Positions 58,251-64,000 of a DNA stretch of 64,000 nt are shown in pieces. The notes beneath the pieces are model-generated. The model searched no databases. It saw nothing but the letters and a program-made list of their open reading frames with translations, and was not told the DNA's origin. Each line of letters opens with the position of its first letter. Positions within the stretch are counted from its first letter, which is position 1. A program made the translations under genes and the position numbers. This DNA comes from an uncultured Bacteroides sp. (GTDB lineage Bacteria; Bacteroidota; Bacteroidia; Bacteroidales; Bacteroidaceae): NCBI GenBank assembly GCA_949289345.1, contig CASENS010000093.1, positions 1 to 64,000 of the forward strand, in the 5' to 3' direction.

Positions 58251-58865
58251 TCACCTGTCACTGGCGCTCGTCTGATTATGCATTTTTTTGTAGTTGTTTA
58301 TCATATCGCGCAGGGTGGCTGCTTGTTCATAGTCTTCGTTTTCGATGGCCTTTTCTAAAGCTGACTGCATGCCTTCTATGGACTGCATTTGTTGGAGGAA
58401 AGTATTCCGTTTTTGTTGTTTTTCCTCCTGTGCTCTTATACGTTCCTCCAGTTCTAAATTCACTTTTTCAGTCTCTAGGATGTCCTCAAAAATGAAAATG
58501 GGGGCATGTGTATGCAATGCCAATGCCACAGCGTCGCTTGTGCGTGAGTCCACCCTTAACAGTTTGTCACCCGCATCCATAAAGATGTACGAATAGAAAA
58601 CACCATTCTCCACCCTGTAGATAAGCACTCGCAGGATTTTCGCCCCAAGCACTTCGATGACCGAAGCAAAAAGTTCGTGCGTCAAGGGACGGGGCGGGGT
58701 AAAGCCTTTCATTTCCATAATGATGATTTGGGCTTCAGAAGCGCCGATGATTATGGGCAGCACACGGTCACCTTCTTTCTCGGCAAGCAGCATGGCGTAG
58801 GCGCCCGCCTGCATCTGGCTAGGAGCTATGTTGACCACCTGCATTTCTATTTTGGATTTATTCAT
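58251..58865 (-). CDS. Bifunctional nuclease (DUF151) with C-terminal UVR motif
   Basis: The 204-residue protein has the DUF151 core (MQAGAYAMLLAEKEGDRVLPIIIGASEAQ... at residues 18-50, RPLTHELFASVIEVLGAKI, RTSDAVALALHTHAPIFI) and a UVR-type helical hairpin (about 163-198: LEKAIENEDYEQAATLRDMI). Members have nuclease activity in vitro; the UVR tail would bind UvrB/UvrC-like partners or kinases. It precedes rsmE. The transcript may begin before the hairpin repeat at 58889-59027. Confidence 0.9.
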   Translation of the reverse strand: MNKSKIEMQVVNIAPSQMQAGAYAMLLAEKEGDRVLPIIIGASEAQIIIMEMKGFTPPRPLTHELFASVIEVLGAKILRVLIYRVENGVFYSYIFMDAGDKLLRVDSRTSDAVALALHTHAPIFIFEDILETEKVNLELEERIRAQEEKQQKRNTFLQQMQSIEGMQSALEKAIENEDYEQAATLRDMINNYKKMHNQTSASDR

Positions 58866-58888
58866 TTGGGTATGAATGTATTAAATTT

Positions 58889-59027
58889 TTAGGAGTCAAG
58901 AAGTTAAGAGAAGCACTTAAGAGAGAGCTATAGTGAATCAGACGTTTGACCGAAGTCATAAAGCCGATTCCTTTCCATTAGTCTCAAACTTTCTTTTACT
59001 ACTAAAAATGAACTTCTTAACTCCTAA
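58889..59027. repeat. Hairpin spacer repeat, copy 1 (family F)
   Basis: TTAGGAGTCAAGAAGTT (58889-58905) is inverted at the other end as AACTTCTTAACTCCTAA (59011-59027), 16 of 17 matching. Between them lies GACCGAAGTCATAAAGCC and CCTTTCC, shared with 60340-60375. The element is between the nucleoside transporter and the bifunctional nuclease gene and has no coding frame. Confidence 0.6.
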
Positions 59028-59040
59028 CATAACCTCTTAC

Positions 59041-60288
59041 TTAATATTTCTTTATTGTCTGGTGCTTATACCGGAACACCAACCCGAACAGTAACCCAAT
59101 GACCAGTGCATAAGCAGCGAATATCAGCCAGATGGATGTCCAGTCGCGGCTTAGCAGACCTCCGCCTTCGGCATAGACAGAGAAAGCGTCCACCACGGCG
59201 CCGCTGGCATGACCTCCGATGAAGGCGCCAAATCCGTTTGTCATCATGAAAAACAGTCCTTGAGCACTGGCGCGAATGCCGGGATTAGCTTCCATCTCGG
59301 TGAACAACGAACCGGAGACATTGAAGAAGTCGAACGCCATGCCGTACACAATCATCGAGAGGATGAGCATCCACAGACCGTTACCGGGGTTACCCAAGCC
59401 GAAAAGGGCGAAGCGGAACACCCATGCGAACATGCTGATAAGCATCACCTTCTTGATTCCGAAGCGCTTCAAGAAGAAAGGAATGGCGAGAATGAATAGC
59501 GTTTCACTTATCTGCGAAATGGACAGCAGGATAACGGAGTGCTTCACGCCAAACGAGTCGGCATATGCTGGAATGGAGGCGAACGAACCTAAGAACAGGT
59601 CACCATACGTGTTGGTTATTTGCAACGCGGCACCCAGTAACATGCTGAATAGAAAGAAAATGGCCATTTTCTTCCGCCGGAACAACACCAGCGCATCCAG
59701 CCCGAATGCCGAAAGCACAGTTTTGTTCGGGCTTCGTTGGGGTAAACAGGCCGGCAGGCTGAAAGCATACAGACCTAATAGGACGTCCGCACAGGCAGCT
59801 ACATACAGTTGGGCGGAACTGCTTTTGAAACCTGTGAGATCCACGGCCCACATGGCACAGATGAAACCCACCGTACCCCACACGCGTATGGGCGGGAAAT
59901 CCTTCACCAAATCCAGCTTATGTTTCTCCAGTGCATTGTAGCTCACCGTATTGGCTAGCGAAAGAGTGGGCATATAGGCCAGCATATTCAGCAGCATGGC
60001 CCAATACATGTGTTCGTAATCCGTCACACTGGAAGCATAGAACAAAGAGACGGCCCCAATGAGATGCAACATGCCATACAGGCGTTCGGCGTTCACCCAC
60101 TTGTCGGCAATGATGCCCGTTAGCCCCGGCATAAACAGAGCCGCAATGCCCATGGTGGCGAAAATGGCGCCTATCTGTCCACCCTCAAAATGCAAGACGC
60201 TTCCCATGTAGCCACCCAACGAGATGAGCCATGCGCCCCAAACAAAAAATTGCAGGAACTGCATGGTGGCAATTCTGATTTTTATCAT
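59041..60288 (-). CDS. Nucleoside:H+ symporter-like MFS transporter (NupG type)
   Basis: The 415-residue membrane protein has about twelve segments. The N-terminal MQFLQFFVWGAWLISLGGYM and the loop FPPIRVWGTVGFICAMW are typical of the NHS (nucleoside:H+ symporter) family, as are the FFLFSMLLGAALQITNTYGDLFL and FDFFNVSGSLFTEMEANPGIRASAQG stretches. It should take up nucleosides in the inner membrane. It is flanked on both sides by copies of one spacer repeat, and its reading frame is intact. Confidence 0.9.
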   Translation of the reverse strand: MIKIRIATMQFLQFFVWGAWLISLGGYMGSVLHFEGGQIGAIFATMGIAALFMPGLTGIIADKWVNAERLYGMLHLIGAVSLFYASSVTDYEHMYWAMLLNMLAYMPTLSLANTVSYNALEKHKLDLVKDFPPIRVWGTVGFICAMWAVDLTGFKSSSAQLYVAACADVLLGLYAFSLPACLPQRSPNKTVLSAFGLDALVLFRRKKMAIFFLFSMLLGAALQITNTYGDLFLGSFASIPAYADSFGVKHSVILLSISQISETLFILAIPFFLKRFGIKKVMLISMFAWVFRFALFGLGNPGNGLWMLILSMIVYGMAFDFFNVSGSLFTEMEANPGIRASAQGLFFMMTNGFGAFIGGHASGAVVDAFSVYAEGGGLLSRDWTSIWLIFAAYALVIGLLFGLVFRYKHQTIKKY

Positions 60289-60306
60289 TTTCGTTTATAA
60301 TTTGAT

Positions 60307-60422
60307 TTAGGAGTTTAAAGGAATTTAGGGGAGTTAGGTCTTCAACCGGAGTCATAAGGCCAATACCTTTCTGTTGTATTCTAACATCCTTCAACTTCTT
60401 TATGACTTCCTTCAATTCCTAA
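60307..60422. repeat. Hairpin spacer repeat, copy 2 (family F)
   Basis: TTAGGAGTTTAAAGGAAT at 60307 is mirrored by TTCAATTCCTAA ending at 60422, with a central CAACCGGAGTCATAAGGCC...CCTTTCT that matches copy 1 at 58951-58982. Lies between paaK and the nucleoside transporter. Confidence 0.6.
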
Positions 60423-60425
60423 TTA

Positions 60426-61739
60426 CTATTCTTTGTTATTCCTTAAGTCTTTCACTCGCACAGCCTTGCCTTCACTTTGAGGTAGGGTACCCTTCTTTAC
60501 TAACTTCACCTTGGGCGTAACCAAGATTTCGTCCTTCAGCCGATGAGTGATATCTCGACGCATGCGATCCAGTTCGATGTAGCTATCCACACACAGGTCG
60601 TTGAGTTCCACTTCCACCAACATTTCATCCTGTCCGTCGGCTAGCGTATCCAATGTAATGAGGTAGTCGCTTCCCAACTGGGGATATTGCACCAGAATTT
60701 TTTCCACCTGCATGGGGAAGATGTTGACGCCTTTGATAATGAACATGTCGTCGCTACGTCCCTTAATGCGGTCGATGCGCCGATGCGTGCGTCCGCAGGG
60801 ACATTCGCCGGGCAAGATGCGGGTAAGGTCACGCGTGCGGTAGCGCAGCAGGGGCATCATGTCACGGTCCAGCGTAGTGAGCACCATTTCGCCCACTTCT
60901 CCGTCGGGCATTGGTTCACCCGTTTCTGGGTCGATGATTTCCACTAAGTAGCAGTCTTCCCAGATGTGCATGCCGTTCTGTTCGGTGCATTCGAAAGCCA
61001 CGCCCGGTCCGTTCATCTCCGTCATACCGAAGCTGTTGTAGGCTTTCACGCCCAGCAGGCGTTCAATCTTGCGGCGCTGTTCGTCCGTGTGAGGTTCAGC
61101 ACCTATGACAAGTGTGCGTAGGCTGGTGGAAGAGGGGTCAATTCCTTCGGAGGCTATCACCTCGGCCAAGCGAATAGCATAGCTGGGGATGGCGTGCAGG
61201 GCGGTAGTGTGGAAGTCGGTGATGAATTTTATCTGTCTTTTGCTGTTGCCTGCGGCGGCAGGTACGGTAAGGGTTCCCAAACGTTCGGCACCATATTGGA
61301 AGCCCAGTCCGCCGGTGAACATACCATAACCCGAACTGTTTTGGAACACGTCCGTGCGGCGTATGCCCACGGTGTAGAGGCAACGTGCCACAAGGTTGGC
61401 CCACGAATCAAGGTCGTGTTGTGAGTGTACAATGACGGTTGGCGTGCCTGTAGTTCCGCTGGAGGAGTGTATGCGCACACCGTCCTGGCGCATGTCGCCC
61501 GCCACGAGGCCGAAGGGGTAGTTGGCGCGCATATCTGCTTTAGTGGTGAAAGGGATGCGGCGCAGGTCGTCTAAGGTACGTATGCTATCGGGCGTGATGC
61601 CGTGCTCAGCGAACACCTTTCCATAGTAGGGCGAACGGGCGGCTATGGAAATGGTTTTCTTCAATCTGTCTAATTGCAGTTCACGCAACTTTTCGCGTGG
61701 CATAGTTTCTATTTCAGGTTCCCAATACTTGTCGTTCAT
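60426..61739 (-). CDS. paaK: Phenylacetate-CoA ligase family AMP-forming enzyme
   Basis: The 437-residue enzyme of the PaaK group activates aryl acids. HSSSGTTGTPTVIVHSQ is the AMP loop, AYNSFGMTEMNGPGVAFEC and YRTRDLTRILPGECPCGRTHRRI are further motifs, and the C-terminal domain runs MFIIKGVNIFPMQVEKIL to GKAVRVKDLR with the catalytic Lys. The start at 61739 (MNDKYWEPEIETM) is used because both candidate promoters lie between it and a longer in-frame ATG at 61796. In gut Bacteroidetes this enzyme usually accompanies an indolepyruvate oxidoreductase; not here, so the acid activated is uncertain. Confidence 0.9.
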   Translation of the reverse strand: MNDKYWEPEIETMPREKLRELQLDRLKKTISIAARSPYYGKVFAEHGITPDSIRTLDDLRRIPFTTKADMRANYPFGLVAGDMRQDGVRIHSSSGTTGTPTVIVHSQHDLDSWANLVARCLYTVGIRRTDVFQNSSGYGMFTGGLGFQYGAERLGTLTVPAAAGNSKRQIKFITDFHTTALHAIPSYAIRLAEVIASEGIDPSSTSLRTLVIGAEPHTDEQRRKIERLLGVKAYNSFGMTEMNGPGVAFECTEQNGMHIWEDCYLVEIIDPETGEPMPDGEVGEMVLTTLDRDMMPLLRYRTRDLTRILPGECPCGRTHRRIDRIKGRSDDMFIIKGVNIFPMQVEKILVQYPQLGSDYLITLDTLADGQDEMLVEVELNDLCVDSYIELDRMRRDITHRLKDEILVTPKVKLVKKGTLPQSEGKAVRVKDLRNNKE

Positions 61740-61765
61740 GATACTTTTTTTTAGCTTCGAGTTGC

Positions 61766-61801
61766 CAAAGGTAACAATAATAATTCGAATTGCCAAAAGT
61801 A
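61766..61801 (-). promoter_or_regulatory. Tandem -7 boxes upstream of paaK
   Basis: On the minus strand TACTTTTG (61794-61801) and TACCTTTG (61766-61773) are both exact -7 matches, 28 bp apart, inside a duplicated segment (TACTTTTGGCAATTCGAA and TACCTTTGGCAACTCGAA). The TTTG of the upstream box lies exactly 20 bp before the second box and can serve as its -33 element. Confidence 0.6.
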
Positions 61802-61911
61802 GCGATAAATTAAAAATGCGTCAAGCGGGGGCGATTTTTTTACTTTAACCGTAAATGATAAAAAGGAGAATACATATCTGTTTCCAACAGGAGGGGGTAG
61901 AAGCTATAAAA

Positions 61912-61944
61912 AATCCTCCTATCGGACTTGCCGTTAGGAGGATT
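61912..61944 (-). terminator. Terminator of the rpmB-rpmG-DUF4295 operon
   Basis: AATCCTCCTA (61912-61921) and TAGGAGGATT (61935-61944) form a perfect 10-bp stem with a 13-nt loop, followed on the minus strand by TTTT-rich sequence. It is 38 bp after the small gene's stop. Confidence 0.85.
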
Positions 61945-61982
61945 ATGAGGGTTAACGCCTTTTTCTGTTTTTGCGTTATTCG

Positions 61983-62141
61983 TTATTTCTTGAAAAAGTC
62001 CTGTACTTTTTCGTTCGGAACCATTTGCTCATCAAAAACGTAAGCACCTGTCTTCGGTGACTTTACCATTTTGATAACCTTTGTATATGCACGGCCTTCT
62101 TTGGAACCTTCGTGCAAACTTGCTACTGTTTTCTTTGCCAT
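61983..62141 (-). CDS. DUF4295 small basic protein
   Basis: The 52-residue protein begins MAKKTVASLHEGSKEGRAYT and ends VQDFFKK. It follows rpmG in the same direction after 19 bp and resembles ribosomal proteins in size and charge, so a ribosome-associated role is likely. The DUF4295 family is restricted to Bacteroidetes and always sits at this place in the genomes I recall. Start ATG at 62141 is the only one in frame. Confidence 0.85.
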   Translation of the reverse strand: MAKKTVASLHEGSKEGRAYTKVIKMVKSPKTGAYVFDEQMVPNEKVQDFFKK

Positions 62142-62160
62142 AGGTTATTCGCTGCTTTAA

Positions 62161-62349
62161 TTATTTAATTTCTCTGTGTACGGTTACTCTCTTCAGAATA
62201 GGATTGTACTTCTTCAGTTCCAATCTTTCAGTTGTATTCTTTCTGTTTTTAGTCGTGATGTAACGGGAGGTACCCGGCATACCACTGTCCTTATGTTCCG
62301 TACATTCCAATATCACCTGTACTCTGTTACCTTTAGCTTTCTTTGCCAT
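62161..62349 (-). CDS. rpmG: 50S ribosomal protein L33
   Basis: The 62-residue product [22 protein letters not shown]... ending VTVHREIK fits L33. It has a single cysteine, so it is the zinc-independent form. The start at 62349 is used; an in-frame ATG at 62379 overlaps the rpmB stop and would add an atypical basic leader. Second gene of the rpmB operon. Confidence 0.95.
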   Translation of the reverse strand: MAKKAKGNRVQVILECTEHKDSGMPGTSRYITTKNRKNTTERLELKKYNPILKRVTVHREIK

Positions 62350-62371
62350 CTTCCTAAATCTCCTCTTCTTT

Positions 62372-62632
62372 TTAACCAATTACTTTAATGGTTTTCCAAT
62401 CACAATACCCTTTAGCCACAGCATCGTTCAAGGCAGCGTCCAGGCCTTTCTTGTTGATAACGCGCAGACCAGCGGCGCTCAGCTTTAAGCTAATCCAACA
62501 GTCTTGTTCCACATAATAGAATTTCTTCGTAAACAAGTTCACATCAAACGTTCTTTTTGTTCTTCTCTTTGAATGTGAAACATTGTTGCCAATCATGGCT
62601 TTCTTTCCGGTAATTTGACAAATCTTCGACAT
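62372..62632 (-). CDS. rpmB: 50S ribosomal protein L28
   Basis: The 86-residue protein shows the L28 pattern [27 protein letters not shown] and [14 protein letters not shown]. It lacks the CxxC zinc pair. First gene of the rpmB-rpmG-DUF4295 operon; a near-consensus -7 box TTACTTTG (complement of 62682-62689) lies about 50 bp upstream. Confidence 0.96.
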   Translation of the reverse strand: MSKICQITGKKAMIGNNVSHSKRRTKRTFDVNLFTKKFYYVEQDCWISLKLSAAGLRVINKKGLDAALNDAVAKGYCDWKTIKVIG

Positions 62633-62753
62633 TTCTATCTCTATTTTATTGTTTTTATCTATGCTTATTTCAAACAGAGCGCAAAGTAAGTACTTTTATC
62701 GTTACGAAACAAGTATTTCAGCAAATAATTCTCTGTATGATAGTATTTTTTCG

Positions 62754-63221
62754 CTATTTCAGCAAATATAGGAGCAATTCGAGGGCGTTTTGAACGGCAT
62801 TCCGCACATTATTTTCTCTTCCGTAGTTTTCACTTTGCTTCATGGTTATAATTTCATCTTTATAGGCAACGGCTATCCAAATGGTGCCTACCGGTTTGTC
62901 CGGTGTGCCCCCACCGGGGCCCGCAATGCCCGATGTGGCCACGGCACAATCGGTTTTCAGCGTTTTCATCGCACCCGCCACCATTTCCATGACTGTTTCC
63001 CGACTCACCGCACCATATTTTTCGAGGGTCTCTGCTGATACATGCAGGAGATTTTCTTTCACTTCATTGGAGTAGGCCACAATGCCTCCTTTGAAGTATT
63101 CTGAGCTTCCCGGTACGGAAGTGATGAGTGCTGCGACGCTTCCTCCTGTGCAGCTTTCCGCAGTGGAAAGGGTGATTTTCTCCGCCCGCAATACTGAGGC
63201 TAATTCTTCTTCTATCTTCAT
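62754..63221 (-). CDS. CinA C-terminal family protein (nicotinamide-nucleotide amidase type)
   Basis: The 155-residue protein is only the amidase half of CinA/Pnc[24 protein letters not shown] (residues about 19-41) and [23 protein letters not shown] carry the active-site Ser and glycine-rich loop. Members deamidate NMN to nicotinic acid mononucleotide in NAD salvage. The N-terminal CinA domain is absent, as is common for stand-alone PncC. Between it and tsaD lies an unassigned frame. Confidence 0.9.
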   Translation of the reverse strand: MKIEEELASVLRAEKITLSTAESCTGGSVAALITSVPGSSEYFKGGIVAYSNEVKENLLHVSAETLEKYGAVSRETVMEMVAGAMKTLKTDCAVATSGIAGPGGGTPDKPVGTIWIAVAYKDEIITMKQSENYGRENNVRNAVQNALELLLYLLK

Positions 63222-63232
63222 TTTCTTATTTG

Positions 63233-63499
63233 TTATTGTTTAGTAGCTCCATATTCCGGCCAAAATACCACAATCCAATCCTGGCCATTGGCAAAATGGG
63301 CCATATAAATGCGCTTCATCACTTGTCCAAACTTTGACGGGGATTTCCCAGAACTTTTCCGTCCCTTTTGCAAGGAATTGTCCAAGCTCCTATTCATAGC
63401 AGGCGTCAACCCACTCGTATTGGGAGCCGTCAGCACACATGGCCAGTTAATCCATAGCGGTGTCTCTTGGCAGGGAGGGTTCCATTTTCTCTCCTTCAC
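63233..63499 (-). CDS. Hypothetical small open frame between tsaD and cinA
   Basis: An 88-residue open frame ([10 protein letters not shown]... ending WPEYGATKQ) fills the gap between tsaD and the CinA-like gene in the same direction. I recognise no domain. The composition is ordinary, but a second frame across 63400-63440 also reads smoothly ([16 protein letters not shown] then a stop), so the region may be a decayed gene. A start cannot be assigned with confidence. Confidence 0.3.
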   Translation of the reverse strand: MKERKWNPPCQETPLWINWPCVLTAPNTSGLTPAMNRSLDNSLQKGRKSSGKSPSKFGQVMKRIYMAHFANGQDWIVVFWPEYGATKQ

Positions 63500-63529
63500 A
63501 TCTGTTTGAAAGTGAGGCTTGTTTTCAAA

Positions 63530-64000
63530 TTATAGTGTCACCCGCGAATAAGCCGGTGCGTCCATTGGACAGAAATCCTTGTCAAGGAACTTGAAATAAC
63601 CCGTGATAGCTATCATGGCGGCGTTGTCCGTGGTGTAACTGAACTTGGGGATGAAGATGTTCCACCCGTATTTGGCGGCATGTTCGCGGAAAGCGTTACG
63701 CAAGCCGTTGTTGGCCGACACGCCTCCCGCCACGGCCACTTCTTTAATGCCGTATTGCTTGGCGGCCTTGCGGAGCTTGTCCATCAGAATGTCCACGATG
63801 GTGGCTTCAAGGGACGCGGCCAAATCCGTCTTGTGATGTTCGATGAAATCGGGGTCTTCCTTCACCCACTCACGCAGGGAATAGAGGAACGAGGTTTTCA
63901 GCCCGCTGAAACTGTAGTCCAGGCCGGGAATATGAGGCTTGCTGAAGGTAAAGGCTTTCGGATTACCTTGACGGGCCAGCTTGTCGATGATTGGGCCTCC
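63530..64000 (-). CDS. tsaD: tRNA N6-threonylcarbamoyladenosine transferase TsaD (C-terminal part)
   Basis: The C-terminal ~156 residues are present; the N-terminus lies beyond the right edge. Family signatures are GGPIIDKLA, FSKPHIPGLDYSFSGLKTSFLY, VAVAGGVSANNGLR and the metal-binding YTTDNAAMIAITGYFKF (Asp ligand). With TsaB/E it attaches threonylcarbamoyl to A37 of ANN-decoding tRNAs. No sign of disruption in the visible part. Confidence 0.96.
   Translation of the reverse strand, partial: GGPIIDKLARQGNPKAFTFSKPHIPGLDYSFSGLKTSFLYSLREWVKEDPDFIEHHKTDLAASLEATIVDILMDKLRKAAKQYGIKEVAVAGGVSANNGLRNAFREHAAKYGWNIFIPKFSYTTDNAAMIAITGYFKFLDKDFCPMDAPAYSRVTL

Overview
The window is chromosomal DNA of a Bacteroidales bacterium, most like Bacteroides or Phocaeicola. 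The evidence is the repeated -7 box TAnnTTTG (with a TTTG-like box about 20 bp upstream at the best sites), a SusC/SusD pair with a divergent hybrid two-component sensor, lipoboxes on surface glycosidases, and lineage-typical proteins (DUF4836, DUF4295, DUF3805, a long six-repeat type S1). Genus and species cannot be fixed from the sequence alone. There is no prophage, complete insertion sequence, CRISPR array, rRNA or tRNA that I can see.

Layout. 1-2.9 kb: start of a secreted aldo/keto reductase, a decayed patatin gene, a small MITE-like element and a MATE exporter; the exporter and the dead patatin gene each carry a copy of the same ~90-nt leader element. 2.9-13.3 kb: housekeeping genes (AddB-like nuclease, uvrB, yjbQ, rpsA, an O-acetylhomoserine sulfhydrylase-like enzyme, a cell-wall amidase). 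13.4-18.2 kb: a LacI regulator, sugar transporter and GH65 phosphorylase operon for an alpha-glucobiose. 18.2-24.7 kb: histidinol phosphatase, ABC-F ATPase, a DUF3805/3806 protein and a two-component system. 25-26.4 kb: a secreted CE7 esterase. 26.4-31.5 kb: a G+C-rich biotin operon with a fused BioB-BioA, then BioF, BioG and BioC, but no bioD. 31.6-44.2 kb: a polysaccharide utilization locus with two GH43 enzymes, SusD, SusC and a hybrid sensor. 44.3-51.1 kb: ispE, holA, an HsdR_N protein, a GH115 enzyme and glmS. 51.5-57.5 kb: a GH95 enzyme and a DUF4836-ABC transporter operon. 57.5-64 kb: rsmE, a bifunctional nuclease, a nucleoside transporter, phenylacetate-CoA ligase, rpmB-rpmG-DUF4295, cinA C-domain and the end of tsaD.

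The most unusual signal is in the spacers. Six separate intergenic regions contain short degenerate tandem arrays with a 22-bp period (occasionally 23), mostly built of palindromic units. The unit sequence differs between loci (families A, B, C and E), yet the period is kept. Two arrays sit inside candidate terminal inverted repeats, one of them also with a candidate 9-bp target duplication, so at least some look like MITE-type elements with a brick-like core. A related two-unit palindrome (24-bp spacing) overlaps the stop codon of the bioBA fusion. Other spacer repeats are G+C-rich inverted repeats and a ~115-140 bp hairpin element on both sides of the nucleoside transporter.

Carbohydrate genes form three groups: intracellular phosphorolysis (GH65), the SusCD locus with exo-galactanase-like and xylosidase/arabinofuranosidase-like GH43 enzymes, and scattered CE7, GH115 and GH95 enzymes. 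Together they suggest use of plant cell-wall glycans such as arabinogalactan or substituted xylan; this is inference from families, not shown by the sequence.
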